64,000 bases of DNA from Akkermansiaceae bacterium (GCA_024233085.1 JACKQC010000006.1:124001-188000); one strand, 5' to 3'. Shown: positions 50,718-58,853, counted from the first letter of the stretch. Made by a program: numbers and translations. The notes: a model not told the origin generated them from the sequence alone.

Positions 50718-52382
50718 ATGCCCCTCCCCATGTCCTCTTCCCCCGCCATCGTCCGCGTGTTTCGCGTCGCCCTCGCGGCGGAGGCGGTGGTGTTTCTCCT
50801 GCACCTCGGCGTCAGCATTCTCGGGTTCGAAGACCTGCCCGAGGCCGTGCAGCAGTACGAAATGAGCGAGGCTCTCGACGGTCTCGACCGCGCGCTGGGG
50901 ATCTTCGTGGCCGGCGTCGGCGAATTCGGCCTCATGGCCATCGCCCTGACCGGTTTGTTCGGCTTTTCGCGCTTCGGCCGCTGGGCCTGGTGGGGCATGT
51001 TGCTTTTCGCCGCCGCCGGCTTGGTTTTTCAGCCTGTCGTCACCGAGTCCGGCCTCGTCGCGATGCTTGGCGCCATCTCCCGCGTCGGCTACGGCCTCGT
51101 CTCCGGCCTGCTGTTTCATCCCGAAATCGCCGCGCGCTTCGCCGACCGTTCGGCGCGAAAACGCGTCGCCCTTGTCGCCGCGATCGTCACCGGCTCCGTC
51201 GCCACGGCGGTCGCCGCGTTTGTCGCCATCGCTTCGTGGTTCGCCCTGCGTTCGCTGCCTCAGGAACGCTCCGTGCCGCTGCCGAAAACCGTCGATGCCC
51301 ATCGCGACTCGCCCGCCGCCGAGGTCAAAACCGCCGCCGAAACCCTCGCCAACGCCTTTCTCGCCGAGAAAAACAACGCCGGCATCGCCATCGGCGTCAC
51401 CCGGCCCGGCCCGAACGGTCCCGAGCGCGTCATCGTCACCCGCGGCACCGTCGAGCGCGGCGCGGAGGATCGCCCCGTCACGCCGGAGACGCTTTTCGAG
51501 ATCGGTTCCATTTCGAAGACGGTCACCGCCCTGCTCGCCGCCGAAGCCGTCGCCGACGGCGTCATCCGGCTCGACCAGCCGGTCGCCGAGGTCTTGCCCG
51601 AGTCCGTCACCATGGCGCCCGTCGAGGGCGGGCCCGTCACCTTTCTCGACCTCGCCACCCACCACGCTGGTTTGCCCAAGATGCCGGAAAACCATTCCTT
51701 CTCCGCCCAGTTTCGCGGGAATCCCTACGCCGGCTACACGGAGGACGACCTTTTCGCCGCCATCTCGGAACTCGGCGAAATGGACGGAGACGGTCACCCC
51801 CGCCGGCGGGCTTATCAATACTCGAACCTCGGTTTTTCCCTCCTCGCCCACGCCACCGCCCGCGCCCGGAGCGAGTCGCTCGCGAACCTGCACGCCTCGC
51901 TTTTCGAGCGGCTCGGAATGAAGACCGCCTTTTTCGTGGTGCCCGAGGAAAGCAAGCCCCTCCTCGCCACGGGCCACAACCGCGGGTTCGAAGTCGTCCA
52001 CTGGCACGACGGGGGCGCCATCATCCAGGGCGCGGGTAACCTCGTTTGTTCCGTCGGCGACCTGCTGACCTGGCTGGAGGCGCACCTCGATCCGCCAACC
52101 GGGCCCGGCTCCCTCGCCGAGGCGCTGAAAATGACGCCGAAACCGCAACGCGACTCCGGCGACGCCAAGCTCCGCATCGGTCTCGGCTGGCATCTGCGCG
52201 GCGCCGATCCGCGCCCCATCGTGTGGCACAACGGCGGCACGGGCGGCTTCCGGTCCTTCTGCGGCTTCGTGCCCGGCACGGGCCTGGGGGTCGTCGTCCT
52301 GGGCAACAGCACCGACGACGGTGTCGACTCGCTCGGCTTCATCCTCATCCGCGACCTCCTGAAGCCGACCCAACAGGGTTAG
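50718..52382 (+). CDS. Membrane-anchored serine beta-lactamase-fold hydrolase
   Basis: This 554-aa protein has an N-terminal membrane domain of about five segments (residues 10-180) followed by a class C beta-lactamase/penicillin-binding-protein-like domain. Catalytic features are Ser264-Ile-Ser-Lys267 (EIGSISKTV), a Tyr-Ser-Asn motif (AYQYSNLGF) and HNGGTGG in place of the KTG triad. Members cleave beta-lactams, D-amino peptides or esters. The start is uncertain: ATGs at 50697, 50718 and 50730 are all possible. The last codons (KPTQQG) and the TAG stop lie in the left unit of a 41-bp repeat, so that insertion appears to define the C-terminus. Confidence 0.78.
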   Translation: MPLPMSSSPAIVRVFRVALAAEAVVFLLHLGVSILGFEDLPEAVQQYEMSEALDGLDRALGIFVAGVGEFGLMAIALTGLFGFSRFGRWAWWGMLLFAAAGLVFQPVVTESGLVAMLGAISRVGYGLVSGLLFHPEIAARFADRSARKRVALVAAIVTGSVATAVAAFVAIASWFALRSLPQERSVPLPKTVDAHRDSPAAEVKTAAETLANAFLAEKNNAGIAIGVTRPGPNGPERVIVTRGTVERGAEDRPVTPETLFEIGSISKTVTALLAAEAVADGVIRLDQPVAEVLPESVTMAPVEGGPVTFLDLATHHAGLPKMPENHSFSAQFRGNPYAGYTEDDLFAAISELGEMDGDGHPRRRAYQYSNLGFSLLAHATARARSESLANLHASLFERLGMKTAFFVVPEESKPLLATGHNRGFEVVHWHDGGAIIQGAGNLVCSVGDLLTWLEAHLDPPTGPGSLAEALKMTPKPQRDSGDAKLRIGLGWHLRGADPRPIVWHNGGTGGFRSFCGFVPGTGLGVVVLGNSTDDGVDSLGFILIRDLLKPTQQG

Positions 52383-52407
52383 GTCAGAGAGTCAACCCTG
52401 TCAAGTT
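52367..52407. repeat. 41-bp repeat (family A), copy 9, supplies a C-terminus and stop
   Basis: GACCCAACAGGGTTAGGTC (52367-52385) and GAGTCAACCCTGTCAAGTT (52389-52407) with a 3-nt spacer. The beta-lactamase-fold gene is read into it as PTQQG and stops at its TAG. Confidence 0.9.
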
Positions 52408-52447
52408 CTCGGGTTTCCGATTCGGATTTCGGAGCCCTCGAAGCCGC

Positions 52448-52558
52448 ACAAAAAAATTCGCGTCCATTCGCGTCCATTCGCGGTTTCAAAATCCTTCGCG
52501 TTCGTTCGTGCCCATTCGTGGCTCGGATTTCGAGTTTCGGATTTCGGATTTCGAGATA
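52448..52558. repeat. Short tandem repeats upstream of imuA
   Basis: A stretch of 10-bp repeats (ATTCGCGTCC, at 52463-52490) leads into CCCATTCGTG-type copies and then 7-bp repeats TTTCGGA (52527-52550). The composition is unlike the coding DNA around it. The TTTCGGA heptamer recurs at 54002-54034. Confidence 0.6.
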
Positions 52559-52576
52559 TACTGTTCAAAAAATCAC
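52558..52576 (+). promoter_or_regulatory. Possible degenerate LexA site upstream of imuA
   Basis: ATACTGTTCA here is identical to the left half of the SOS box before imuB (CTGT at 52561 and 16073). The right half reads TCAC instead of ACAG. It ends 7 bp before the imuA ATG. Confidence 0.4.
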
Positions 52577-52582
52577 ATTCCC

Positions 52583-53359
52583 ATGCCCGACGCCGCCGAA
52601 AAAATCGTTCAGCTCCGCGGATTGCTGCGCGAGCGATTCCCGGCGGCGCATCGCCAGATTCCGCCTCCGCCTCCGCCTCCGCCTCCGCTTTCTCCACCGA
52701 CGGCACCCGCCAGCGATGATGATATTTCGCCTCTCTCGGCGACGTCGGCGGCTTTCCCGCTCGGGGTGAAAGCGCTCGACGCCCTCGGCGCGGTCGAGCC
52801 GGGAACGATCGTCGAAATGGTCGGACGCCGGCCCGGCTGCGGCGCGGGCCTGCTGGTGGCGGCGCTGGCGCGCGCGGCCGTCCGGGAACGGCGTCACCTC
52901 GCGCTGATCGACGGCGCGGACGCCTTCGATTCCGTCTCGGCCGGGCTCGACGCGGCGGACTGCCGCTTTCTGCTCTGGCTGCGCTGCGGACGGCGAATCG
53001 AAAACGCGCTCAAGGCCGCCGATCGCCTGCTGCGCGACGGCAATCTGCCGCGGGTGGTGATGGATTTGCAGCTCTGCGATCCGCGCGCGATCCGCCTGGG
53101 CCTGGCGGCGGCCGGCGGCAACAGCGCCTGGCACCGCCTGCGCGGGCTGGCGGAAAAAACCGGCGCCGTCCTCGCCGCCTTCACGCCGGAGCCGACCATC
53201 CCCTGCGCCCGGCTGCGCCTGGAACTCCGCCACCGCTGGAGCCTCGACGATCTCGACCGTCTGCCCGCCGATCCCGCCGCGCTCGCGGTCGATTTCGAGG
53301 TGACGCGCCGGGTTCAGCCGCCGGCCGCCGCCGAGCCCGCCTGGGCCCGGGCGGGCTGA
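52583..53359 (+). CDS. imuA: ImuA-like RecA-related protein
   Basis: This 258-aa RecA-superfamily protein resembles ImuA, the partner of ImuB in mutagenic repair. After a polyproline linker (about 32-43, from a CCG/CCT triplet run), it has LGVKALDALGAVEPGTIVEMVGRRPGCGAGLLVAALA, in which the P-loop is degenerate (GCGAG instead of GKT/S), followed by HLALIDGADAFDS (Walker-B-like region) and RVVMDLQLCDPRAIRLGLAAAGGNSAWHRLRGLAEKTGAVL. Lack of a normal Walker A suggests it does not hydrolyse ATP like RecA. It is 36 kb from imuB, whereas these genes are normally adjacent. It is convergent with the cytochrome gene with a 5-bp gap. Confidence 0.68.
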   Translation: MPDAAEKIVQLRGLLRERFPAAHRQIPPPPPPPPPLSPPTAPASDDDISPLSATSAAFPLGVKALDALGAVEPGTIVEMVGRRPGCGAGLLVAALARAAVRERRHLALIDGADAFDSVSAGLDAADCRFLLWLRCGRRIENALKAADRLLRDGNLPRVVMDLQLCDPRAIRLGLAAAGGNSAWHRLRGLAEKTGAVLAAFTPEPTIPCARLRLELRHRWSLDDLDRLPADPAALAVDFEVTRRVQPPAAAEPAWARAG

Positions 53360-53364
53360 ATCGC

Positions 53365-53967
53365 CTACGGTTTGCCGCCCAGCTTCTTCGCCAGGGCGAC
53401 GCTCTCGTCGGAGAGTTTGTCGAAGGTCACGTCGTAGGCCTTCCCGTTCTTCATCATCAGCGTCACCGCGGTGTCCGACAGGCGCATGAACCGCGCCTCG
53501 ATTTCCTTGCCCTCCTTGTTGGTCCATTTCAGGAACTCGAGCTTCGGATCCTTGGCCGAGCCGGAGCTGCCGTCCTTCAGGAAGGCGAGTTCCTTTTCCG
53601 ACGGTTTTTCGGCGTCGATCACGGCGCCCTCGGCGATCCATTTCTCGATCAGCGCCAGCTTTTCGTTCGGCAAAGCGGCGCCCTTGCGCGGCATGAAGTC
53701 CTTGTCGCCCTCGCCGAGCTTCATCACTTCGAGGAACTGGCTCTCGGCCGGATTGCCGGGCCGGATGAGGCTGAATTTTCCGACCTGGTAATCACGCATC
53801 TCGTCGAAGTCGTCGAGCGCGAGGTTGCCCTTCACCTCCTTTTCGTTGCTGTGACAATTCCAGCAATGCTCCTTCATGATGGGAAGGATGTCCCCCACGT
53901 AATCGACCGCCCGCGCGGCCGGAGCCGGCAAGGTCAGTAACAGTGTTAAGGCGAGGCGGGGGTTCAT
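53365..53967 (-). CDS. Secreted planctomycete-type c cytochrome with SHD1-like tail
   Basis: This 200-aa protein has a signal peptide (1-20, PAARAV) and one heme c site Cys35-Trp-Asn-Cys38-His39 (MKEHCWNCHS), followed by KGNLALDDFDEM and FMPRKG, which match the planctomycete cytochrome C domain; Met in the latter is a candidate sixth ligand. Residues about 148-195 (LKWTNKEGKEIEARFMRLSDTAV...LSDESVALAKKL) form an SHD1-like domain similar to the one at 34788-35294. It normally accompanies PSD1 (DUF1549/DUF1553) genes, which are absent. The heptanucleotide repeats at 53971-54034 directly precede its start. Confidence 0.85.
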   Translation of the reverse strand: MNPRLALTLLLTLPAPAARAVDYVGDILPIMKEHCWNCHSNEKEVKGNLALDDFDEMRDYQVGKFSLIRPGNPAESQFLEVMKLGEGDKDFMPRKGAALPNEKLALIEKWIAEGAVIDAEKPSEKELAFLKDGSSGSAKDPKLEFLKWTNKEGKEIEARFMRLSDTAVTLMMKNGKAYDVTFDKLSDESVALAKKLGGKP

Positions 53968-53970
53968 GAA

Positions 53971-54034
53971 GTTTTCAGTTTTCAGTTTTCAGTTTTCAGT
54001 TTTCGGATTTCGGATTTCGGATTTCGGATTTCAT
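53971..54034. repeat. Heptanucleotide tandem repeats (GTTTTCA, then TTTCGGA)
   Basis: About four and a half copies of GTTTTCA run directly into about four copies of TTTCGGA. The array starts 4 bp upstream of the cytochrome ATG, so it forms its 5-prime leader or displaces its promoter. Confidence 0.75.
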
Positions 54035-54065
54035 CGAACAGACCCCCCAACGATCATCCTTCCCA

Positions 54066-54090
54066 CCTTTTACCTTTTACCTTTTACCTT
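54066..54090. repeat. Heptanucleotide tandem repeat (CCTTTTA)
   Basis: Three copies of CCTTTTA plus a partial fourth lie between the cytochrome start and the end of the zinc-ribbon gene. It is a third heptamer of different sequence from its neighbours. Confidence 0.65.
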
Positions 54091-54098
54091 CCCGCCTG

Positions 54099-54500
54099 TC
54101 ACTCCCCCTTCTCCGCCCAAGCCTCGATTTCGGGATCGACGTAGGCTTCCTCCAGCGCCTCGCGCGCCCAGGGTTGAGTCGCGGCCTGGCGGCGGAGCAG
54201 GCGCAGGGCCATCACCTGCGCGGCGGGAACCTCGCTCCAGATCGTTTGCGCGAGACAGCGCCAGCGTTCGCCTGGCTCGAAGCGCCTCGGATTTTCCGCG
54301 GCCGCGTGGCAGTCGCCGCACAGCATCAGGCACCGGTCGAAATCCGGTTCGGCCGGGACGGGCGGCACTTCGTAGATTTTCAAACTGACACCGGCCGCCT
54401 CGCAGAGTTCGCACTTCGACCGCGCGCGCCGCGCCAGATCCTTGCCGAGACCCGCGAGCCGCGCCACGCGCTCCTGATTTTCCTGAAAACCCTTCGCCAT
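54099..54500 (-). CDS. Zinc-ribbon protein resembling PhnA N-terminal region
   Basis: This 133-aa cytoplasmic protein has two CxxC pairs, KCELCEAAGVSLKIYEVPPVP and MLCGDCHAA, in the arrangement of the PhnA/YjdM-type N-terminal zinc ribbon. The rest is helical and charged, with WRCLAQTIWSEVPAAQVMALRLLRR. PhnA-domain proteins are not themselves known phosphonate enzymes in most lineages. The start ATG 54500 places the ribbon at residues 30-65. It is divergent from the NHL lipoprotein gene. Confidence 0.65.
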   Translation of the reverse strand: MAKGFQENQERVARLAGLGKDLARRARSKCELCEAAGVSLKIYEVPPVPAEPDFDRCLMLCGDCHAAAENPRRFEPGERWRCLAQTIWSEVPAAQVMALRLLRRQAATQPWAREALEEAYVDPEIEAWAEKGE

Positions 54501-54618
54501 AAGGCCGGAACCGTCCGCGCGCGCGGCCACTCCGTCAAGCGAACCACACCCGCTCGCCCCCTCATCGCGCCACGTCTCCCGGCTGGACATCGCGGGACGA
54601 AAGTGGGATACAGCGCGC

Positions 54619-55728
54619 ATGACGAATTCTCCGGACAAAAAACTGCGTTCCCACTCCCAAATTTTCGCGCCCGTTCTCGCCCTGGCGGCCGGCGCGGGAT
54701 TCCTGATTCTGCTCGCGAGCGGCGGCTGCGAAAAACACGAGGCCCCCGCCGGCTCCGACAAAGCCGCCGCCCAACCGGCGCCCGCGCCGGAACCGCCGAA
54801 GCCGCCGTCGTGGCGGCCCGGGCCCGACCCGTTGAAACTGCCCGAGGGCATGCCCGAACTCGGCAACCAGCACGGCGACGTGGCCATCGCGTCGAACGGC
54901 GATATTTACGTCAGCCTCATGGCCGGCCTGCGGTCCGGGGTGCAGGTTTACAACGCCGAGGGGCAGTACCTGCGCAATCTGCCGAACGCTCCGGTGGATT
55001 TCCACGGCTTCGTCATTCACCGCGGGGACGACGGCGAGTTCATCTACGGTCCCTCGCTGGGCGGCGGCACGACCTACAAAATGACGCTCGACGGCGAGAT
55101 CGTGATGACCATTCCCGGCGAGTCCATCCCGAAAGAATACTGGAAGGTCAATCCCAAGACGCAAAAGGGCGCCCTGCGCCTGACGGGCTGCGACGTGGCG
55201 CCCAACGGCGACATTTACATCACCGACGGCTACTCGTCCGACTACGTGCACCGGTTCAATGCGAAGGGCGAATACCTCGCGACTTTCGGCGGCAAGGAAG
55301 CGCCCTACAGCTTCAAAACCCTGCACAAAATCGCCGTCGACACGCGCTTCGATCCGCCGCGCATCGTCGGCACCGACCGTGCCAACAACCGCGTCGTTCA
55401 CTTCTCGATGGACGGCGAACTGCTCGGCGAAGTCGCCACCGACCTGCTCATGCCAGCCGCCGTCGCCACCTTCGGCGACTACCTCGCCGTCGGCGAAATC
55501 AAGGGGCGGGTCACGATTTTTGACAAGGAAAACCAGGTCGTCGCCCAGCTCGGCGCCAACGAAAATCCCGCCGAGGTCGGCACCAACAAGATCGAGCCCG
55601 CCCAATGGCGCGAGGGGGTCGTCAACGCCCCGCATGGCGTCGCCTTCAACGCGAAGGGCGACCTGTTCGTGTCCGAATACAACGTCCACGGCCGGGTGCT
55701 GAAATTCGCGAACGCCAACGCCCACTAA
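54619..55728 (+). CDS. NHL-repeat lipoprotein-like protein
   Basis: This 369-aa extracytoplasmic protein has an N-terminal membrane segment (about 18-35) followed by SGGCEKH, a lipobox-like site, and a proline-rich spacer (PAPAPEPPKPP). The remainder is an NHL-type six-bladed propeller with repeated strands: VAIASNGDIYVS, VQVYNAEGQYLRNL, CDVAPNGDIYITDGYSSDYVHRFNAKGEYLATFG, VVHFSMDGELLGE, VAFNAKGDLFVSEYNVHGRVLKF. Similar proteins in PVC bacteria are called 6-bladed propeller or peptidyl-alpha-amidating-lyase-like, with unknown ligand. The alpha/beta hydrolase gene follows after 35 bp. Confidence 0.82.
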   Translation: MTNSPDKKLRSHSQIFAPVLALAAGAGFLILLASGGCEKHEAPAGSDKAAAQPAPAPEPPKPPSWRPGPDPLKLPEGMPELGNQHGDVAIASNGDIYVSLMAGLRSGVQVYNAEGQYLRNLPNAPVDFHGFVIHRGDDGEFIYGPSLGGGTTYKMTLDGEIVMTIPGESIPKEYWKVNPKTQKGALRLTGCDVAPNGDIYITDGYSSDYVHRFNAKGEYLATFGGKEAPYSFKTLHKIAVDTRFDPPRIVGTDRANNRVVHFSMDGELLGEVATDLLMPAAVATFGDYLAVGEIKGRVTIFDKENQVVAQLGANENPAEVGTNKIEPAQWREGVVNAPHGVAFNAKGDLFVSEYNVHGRVLKFANANAH

Positions 55729-55763
55729 AAAATTCCCATCGCCGGCCCTCGCCGCCTTTTTTC

Positions 55764-56675
55764 ATGAAAGCCCTCCTTCCCGCCGTCCTCGGCCTGATCG
55801 CGCTGGGTCCGGCGCCTCTGGGCGCCCAACAGGCGCGTCCGGAGCCGAATTTCAAAGACGTCGTTTACGGCTCGGAAAATCCCGCCTCGCAGCGGCTCGA
55901 TGTTTACCTCGCGAAATCGGACGATCCCGCGCCGAAGCCGACGATGATCTACCTGCACGGCGGCGGCTGGCGCGCCGGATCGAAGGCGCCGATCCCCGCC
56001 TTTCTCGCCCGCGGGGTCGCGGAGGGCTGGCTGTCGGTCGTCGCCATCGAGTATCGCTTCACCGACATCGCGCCGCATCCGGCGCAGGTGAACGACTGCG
56101 TGCGCGGCATCCAGTTTGCCCGGTCGAAAGCCAAGGAATGGAATCTCGACCCGCGGCGCTTCGGCGTCACGGGCGGCTCGGCGGGCGGGCATTTGTCGCT
56201 GTGGATCGGTCTCCATGACGACGCCGCGAAGCCGGACGACGCCGATCCCGTGCGGCGCGAATCGTCGCGCGTTTCCTGCGTGGTGGATTTCGCGGGTCCC
56301 TCGGACTGGGGCCTGCTCGGCACGATCGATCACAAGCATCCCGCCTACCGTCAACTGCTCGGCTACGAACCCGGCACCCCGGCCGCCGAGATGGACGCGG
56401 CGAAAAAGTCGGATGTATCCCCCGTCACCTTCGTGTCGAAGGACGATCCGCCGGTCATCGTTTTTCACGGCGACGCCGACGACATCGTGCCCATCGAGCA
56501 CGCGAAAAACGTCGCCTCCCTGCTCGAAAAGAGCGGCGTGCCCGTCGAGTTGTTCATCGTGCCCGGCGGCAAGCACAACGTGGCCGGCGGCGCCGGCGAG
56601 GGCGTGCAGGAGCGCGCCTATGCGTATGTGCGCGAGCATTTGCTCGGCGCGGAAAAAGCGGGCGCCACGCGATAA
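55764..56675 (+). CDS. Secreted alpha/beta hydrolase (esterase/lipase type)
   Basis: This 303-aa protein has a signal peptide (1-21) and a hormone-sensitive-lipase-like alpha/beta hydrolase fold. The oxyanion motif YLHGGGWR is at 64-70, the nucleophile elbow GGSAGG has Ser139, and the acid and histidine lie in VFHGDADDIVP and VPGGKHNVAG. It likely hydrolyses esters of small acids or acylated sugars in the periplasm. It starts 35 bp after the NHL gene on the same strand and faces the sialate O-acetylesterase gene. Confidence 0.87.
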   Translation: MKALLPAVLGLIALGPAPLGAQQARPEPNFKDVVYGSENPASQRLDVYLAKSDDPAPKPTMIYLHGGGWRAGSKAPIPAFLARGVAEGWLSVVAIEYRFTDIAPHPAQVNDCVRGIQFARSKAKEWNLDPRRFGVTGGSAGGHLSLWIGLHDDAAKPDDADPVRRESSRVSCVVDFAGPSDWGLLGTIDHKHPAYRQLLGYEPGTPAAEMDAAKKSDVSPVTFVSKDDPPVIVFHGDADDIVPIEHAKNVASLLEKSGVPVELFIVPGGKHNVAGGAGEGVQERAYAYVREHLLGAEKAGATR

Positions 56676-56742
56676 GAGGGGGGAAGTGGGAAGGTTAAAG
56701 TGGGAAGGTAAAAAGCAGGAACGTCGCGCGGAGTCTTTGAGG

Positions 56743-56813
56743 TCGGAAATCTCACGATTTCCGCTACATGGAGTCCGCCCGCCCCAGGGTAGCGGAATTC
56801 GTGAGAATTCCGG
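56743..56813. repeat. Family C inverted repeat with nested palindromes
   Basis: Two inverted 25-nt arms (56743-56767 and 56789-56813) enclose 21 nt. Each arm has its own hairpin: GGAAAT-CTCACG-ATTTCC on the left, GGAATT-CGTGAG-AATTCC on the right. The stems differ by compensatory changes, so both pairings are kept. Confidence 0.75.
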
Positions 56814-56884
56814 CCCCTTTTCTTCCCTGGCCCCTCCGGCCCCTATTCTTCCCTGGCCCCTGATCCCCAATCCCCAATCCCCGA
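56814..56884. repeat. Direct duplications and TCCCCAA heptamers
   Basis: CTTCCCTGGCCCCT occurs twice (56822 and 56848 regions), followed by three heptamers of TCCCCAA type (56864-56884, last copy TCCCCGA). The array runs up to the stop codon of the esterase gene. Confidence 0.6.
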
Positions 56885-58450
56885 TTACTGCGCCGCCGCC
56901 GCCGGCTGAGGCGCCGTGATCATCGGAAAATCGTCCGTCCGGAAGGGCGTCAGCGGCAGGCCCTCTTTCGAGAGCACGTTGCAGACGGGGTTTTCCGCCC
57001 AGGCATAGCGCACCGCGACCGGCGCGGGCACCTCGGCCGACCAGACTTCGATCTTGTTTGGTCCGACGATTTTGGCCTCGGCCCATTTCCACTGCTGGTC
57101 CTCGCCGCAGACGGCGAAGCCCAGCGCCTCGTTGACATCGACGGTCCTCAGGCCCGTGCCGGTGTGGTCAAAGGCGAGCACGACCTTGTTTCCCGCGATC
57201 TCCATCGCCTGATAGGTCGGGCTTTCGGGCTCGAGTTTGAATCCGTAGTCACGCGCCAGCGCCCAGCGGACAAGCCGCGCGGCGACATCGTGCTTGTTCT
57301 TCGGATGAATGTCGTTGCCCTCGCCGAGGTCGATGATCACGGCCTGGCCGGTGTTAGGCAGGCTGAGGGTCTTCGTCTGCGATTCGCGCAGCTCGGCCCA
57401 CTGGCTTTCGCCGGGCTGGTCGACCTCGCTTTTGAAGTCCGCCAACTGCACCCAGTAAAACGGGAAATCGCCCTGGTTCCACTCCTGACGCCATTGCTCG
57501 ATCATGAAGGGGAACAACTGCGCGTATTCCCAGGCGCGGCCCGCGTTGCTCTCGCCCTGATACCAGATCACGCCCTTGATGCCGTATCCGAGCGTCGGAT
57601 TCACCACGCCGGCGAAGATGTTTCCGGGCCGGGCGTTGCCGTGGAGGAGTTGGTCGGGCGACTGCGGCGGACGCGGCGCCGGCTTGCCCTCGGCCTTGGC
57701 TTTTTCGGCGCTTTCCTTCCACGCGGCGAGATCGGCCTCGTATTTGGCCTTCGTCTCGGGCGATTGCAGTTGGACTTCGCGCTGTTTCCAGCCCTCCACC
57801 AGCGACGCGAAGCGCGGATCGGCCTCGATCGTCGTGCGGCGCACCCAAGCCTCGGCCGCCGAACCGCCCCAAGCGTTGTCGATCAGGCCGACGGGCACGC
57901 CGAGGATTTCCTGAAGGTATTTTCCGTAGAAAAAGCCCACCGCCGTGAAACCGCGGCAGCTTTCCGTCGTGCTCGCCTCCCACTGTCCCTGGAAATCGTC
58001 CTGCAACTCCTGCGTTCCCACCTGCGGCACCGAAATCAGGCGCAGGTTCGGCACGTTGGCCGCGAGAGCCTCGACCTCGGCGTTCCAGTCGCCGCCGACG
58101 GTGAAGCCCATGTTCGACTGGCCCGAGCACATCCAGACTTCGCCGACGAGCACATCCTGAAGCTCGCGCTTCGAGCTGCCCTCGATCGTCAGCACCGCCG
58201 GCTCGGCGTTCGCGTCCACCGGATCGAGCTTGACCGTCCACCGGCCGTCCGCCCCCGCCTCGGCGGTCTTGGTCTGGCCCGCGAAACTGACGGTGACCTT
58301 CGTGCCGGGATCGTCCCAGCCCCAGACCGGGTTGGCCTGTTTCTGCTGCAGGACCATGTGATCGCCGATGATGGCCGGCAGTTTCAGTTCCGCCCGGGCG
58401 GATGAGGCGAAAACGATCGCGAGGGAGAGAAATGACAGGGTCTTTTTCAT
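56885..58450 (-). CDS. Secreted sialate O-acetylesterase-like (SASA) protein
   Basis: This 521-aa protein has a signal peptide (1-20, SSARAE) and the SASA/SGNH esterase fold. Motifs are LPAIIGDHMVLQQ at the mature start, a beta-sandwich domain (about 45-95), CSGQSNMGF with nucleophile Ser112, DNAWGGSAAEAW, GVIWYQGESNAGRAWEY, and GEGNDIHPKNKHDVAARL providing the Asp-His pair. It would remove acetyl groups from sugars such as sialic acids or acetylated glycans. With the sulfatases, this suggests breakdown of decorated polysaccharides. ATG 58450 starts the signal peptide. Confidence 0.9.
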   Translation of the reverse strand: MKKTLSFLSLAIVFASSARAELKLPAIIGDHMVLQQKQANPVWGWDDPGTKVTVSFAGQTKTAEAGADGRWTVKLDPVDANAEPAVLTIEGSSKRELQDVLVGEVWMCSGQSNMGFTVGGDWNAEVEALAANVPNLRLISVPQVGTQELQDDFQGQWEASTTESCRGFTAVGFFYGKYLQEILGVPVGLIDNAWGGSAAEAWVRRTTIEADPRFASLVEGWKQREVQLQSPETKAKYEADLAAWKESAEKAKAEGKPAPRPPQSPDQLLHGNARPGNIFAGVVNPTLGYGIKGVIWYQGESNAGRAWEYAQLFPFMIEQWRQEWNQGDFPFYWVQLADFKSEVDQPGESQWAELRESQTKTLSLPNTGQAVIIDLGEGNDIHPKNKHDVAARLVRWALARDYGFKLEPESPTYQAMEIAGNKVVLAFDHTGTGLRTVDVNEALGFAVCGEDQQWKWAEAKIVGPNKIEVWSAEVPAPVAVRYAWAENPVCNVLSKEGLPLTPFRTDDFPMITAPQPAAAAQ

Positions 58451-58546
58451 GATGGGCACGAATGGTGCCGATCCCGGCCGAAAAGAAAAGCCCCAATTTG
58501 TCCCTGATGACGCCGATCCGGGCGCCGGGGCATCGAATCGCGGACC

Positions 58547-58587
58547 GACCCGAAAGGGTTGGCTCACTGACCTAACCCTGTTTGGTC
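58547..58587. repeat. 41-bp repeat (family A), copy 10
   Basis: GACCCGAAAGGGTTGGCTC (58547-58565) and GACCTAACCCTGTTTGGTC (58569-58587) with a 3-nt spacer. This is the only copy in a divergent intergenic region (between the esterase and hsp20 starts). Confidence 0.88.
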
Positions 58588-58853
58588 CGGCGCGGAGCCT
58601 CCCATTGCGTCCGGTGCGCCGTTTTGACTCAAACCCCGGCAAAATCGACGCAGTTTATCGCGCCAATTTGGCACTTTTCAGAAATCCATTCCAACCTCCA
58701 AAAACCCCCGATCTCTCTGGTTTTCAATTTTTTAAAACGATTCTATCCGCTTTTGGCACGATGAATGCATTCAAAGGGATGCCGACACCCGGAAATGTCC
58801 GGGTCTTCGAAAGCAATCATACCAACCCAATACTCCCAAACCCATCCATAGCC
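58588..58853. other. Hsp20 upstream region, AT-rich
   Basis: The region 58615-58850 is noticeably AT-rich and holds the sigma-54-type promoter at 58754-58769. A second TTTGGCAC at 58668-58674 has no matching -12 element. I see no coding sequence here. Confidence 0.5.
58754..58769 (+). promoter_or_regulatory. Sigma-54-type promoter upstream of hsp20
   Basis: TGGCACGATGAATGCA matches the -24/-12 consensus TGGCACR-N4-TTGCW with one mismatch, and the invariant GG (58755-58756) and GC (58767-58768) have the required 10-nt spacing. Transcription would begin near 58780, leaving a leader of about 75 nt before the ATG. Confidence 0.65.

Noticed and set aside
58668..58683. Second TTTGGCAC as another sigma-54 promoter before hsp20
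   Set aside because: The GC expected 10 nt after GG is AA, so the -12 element is missing.
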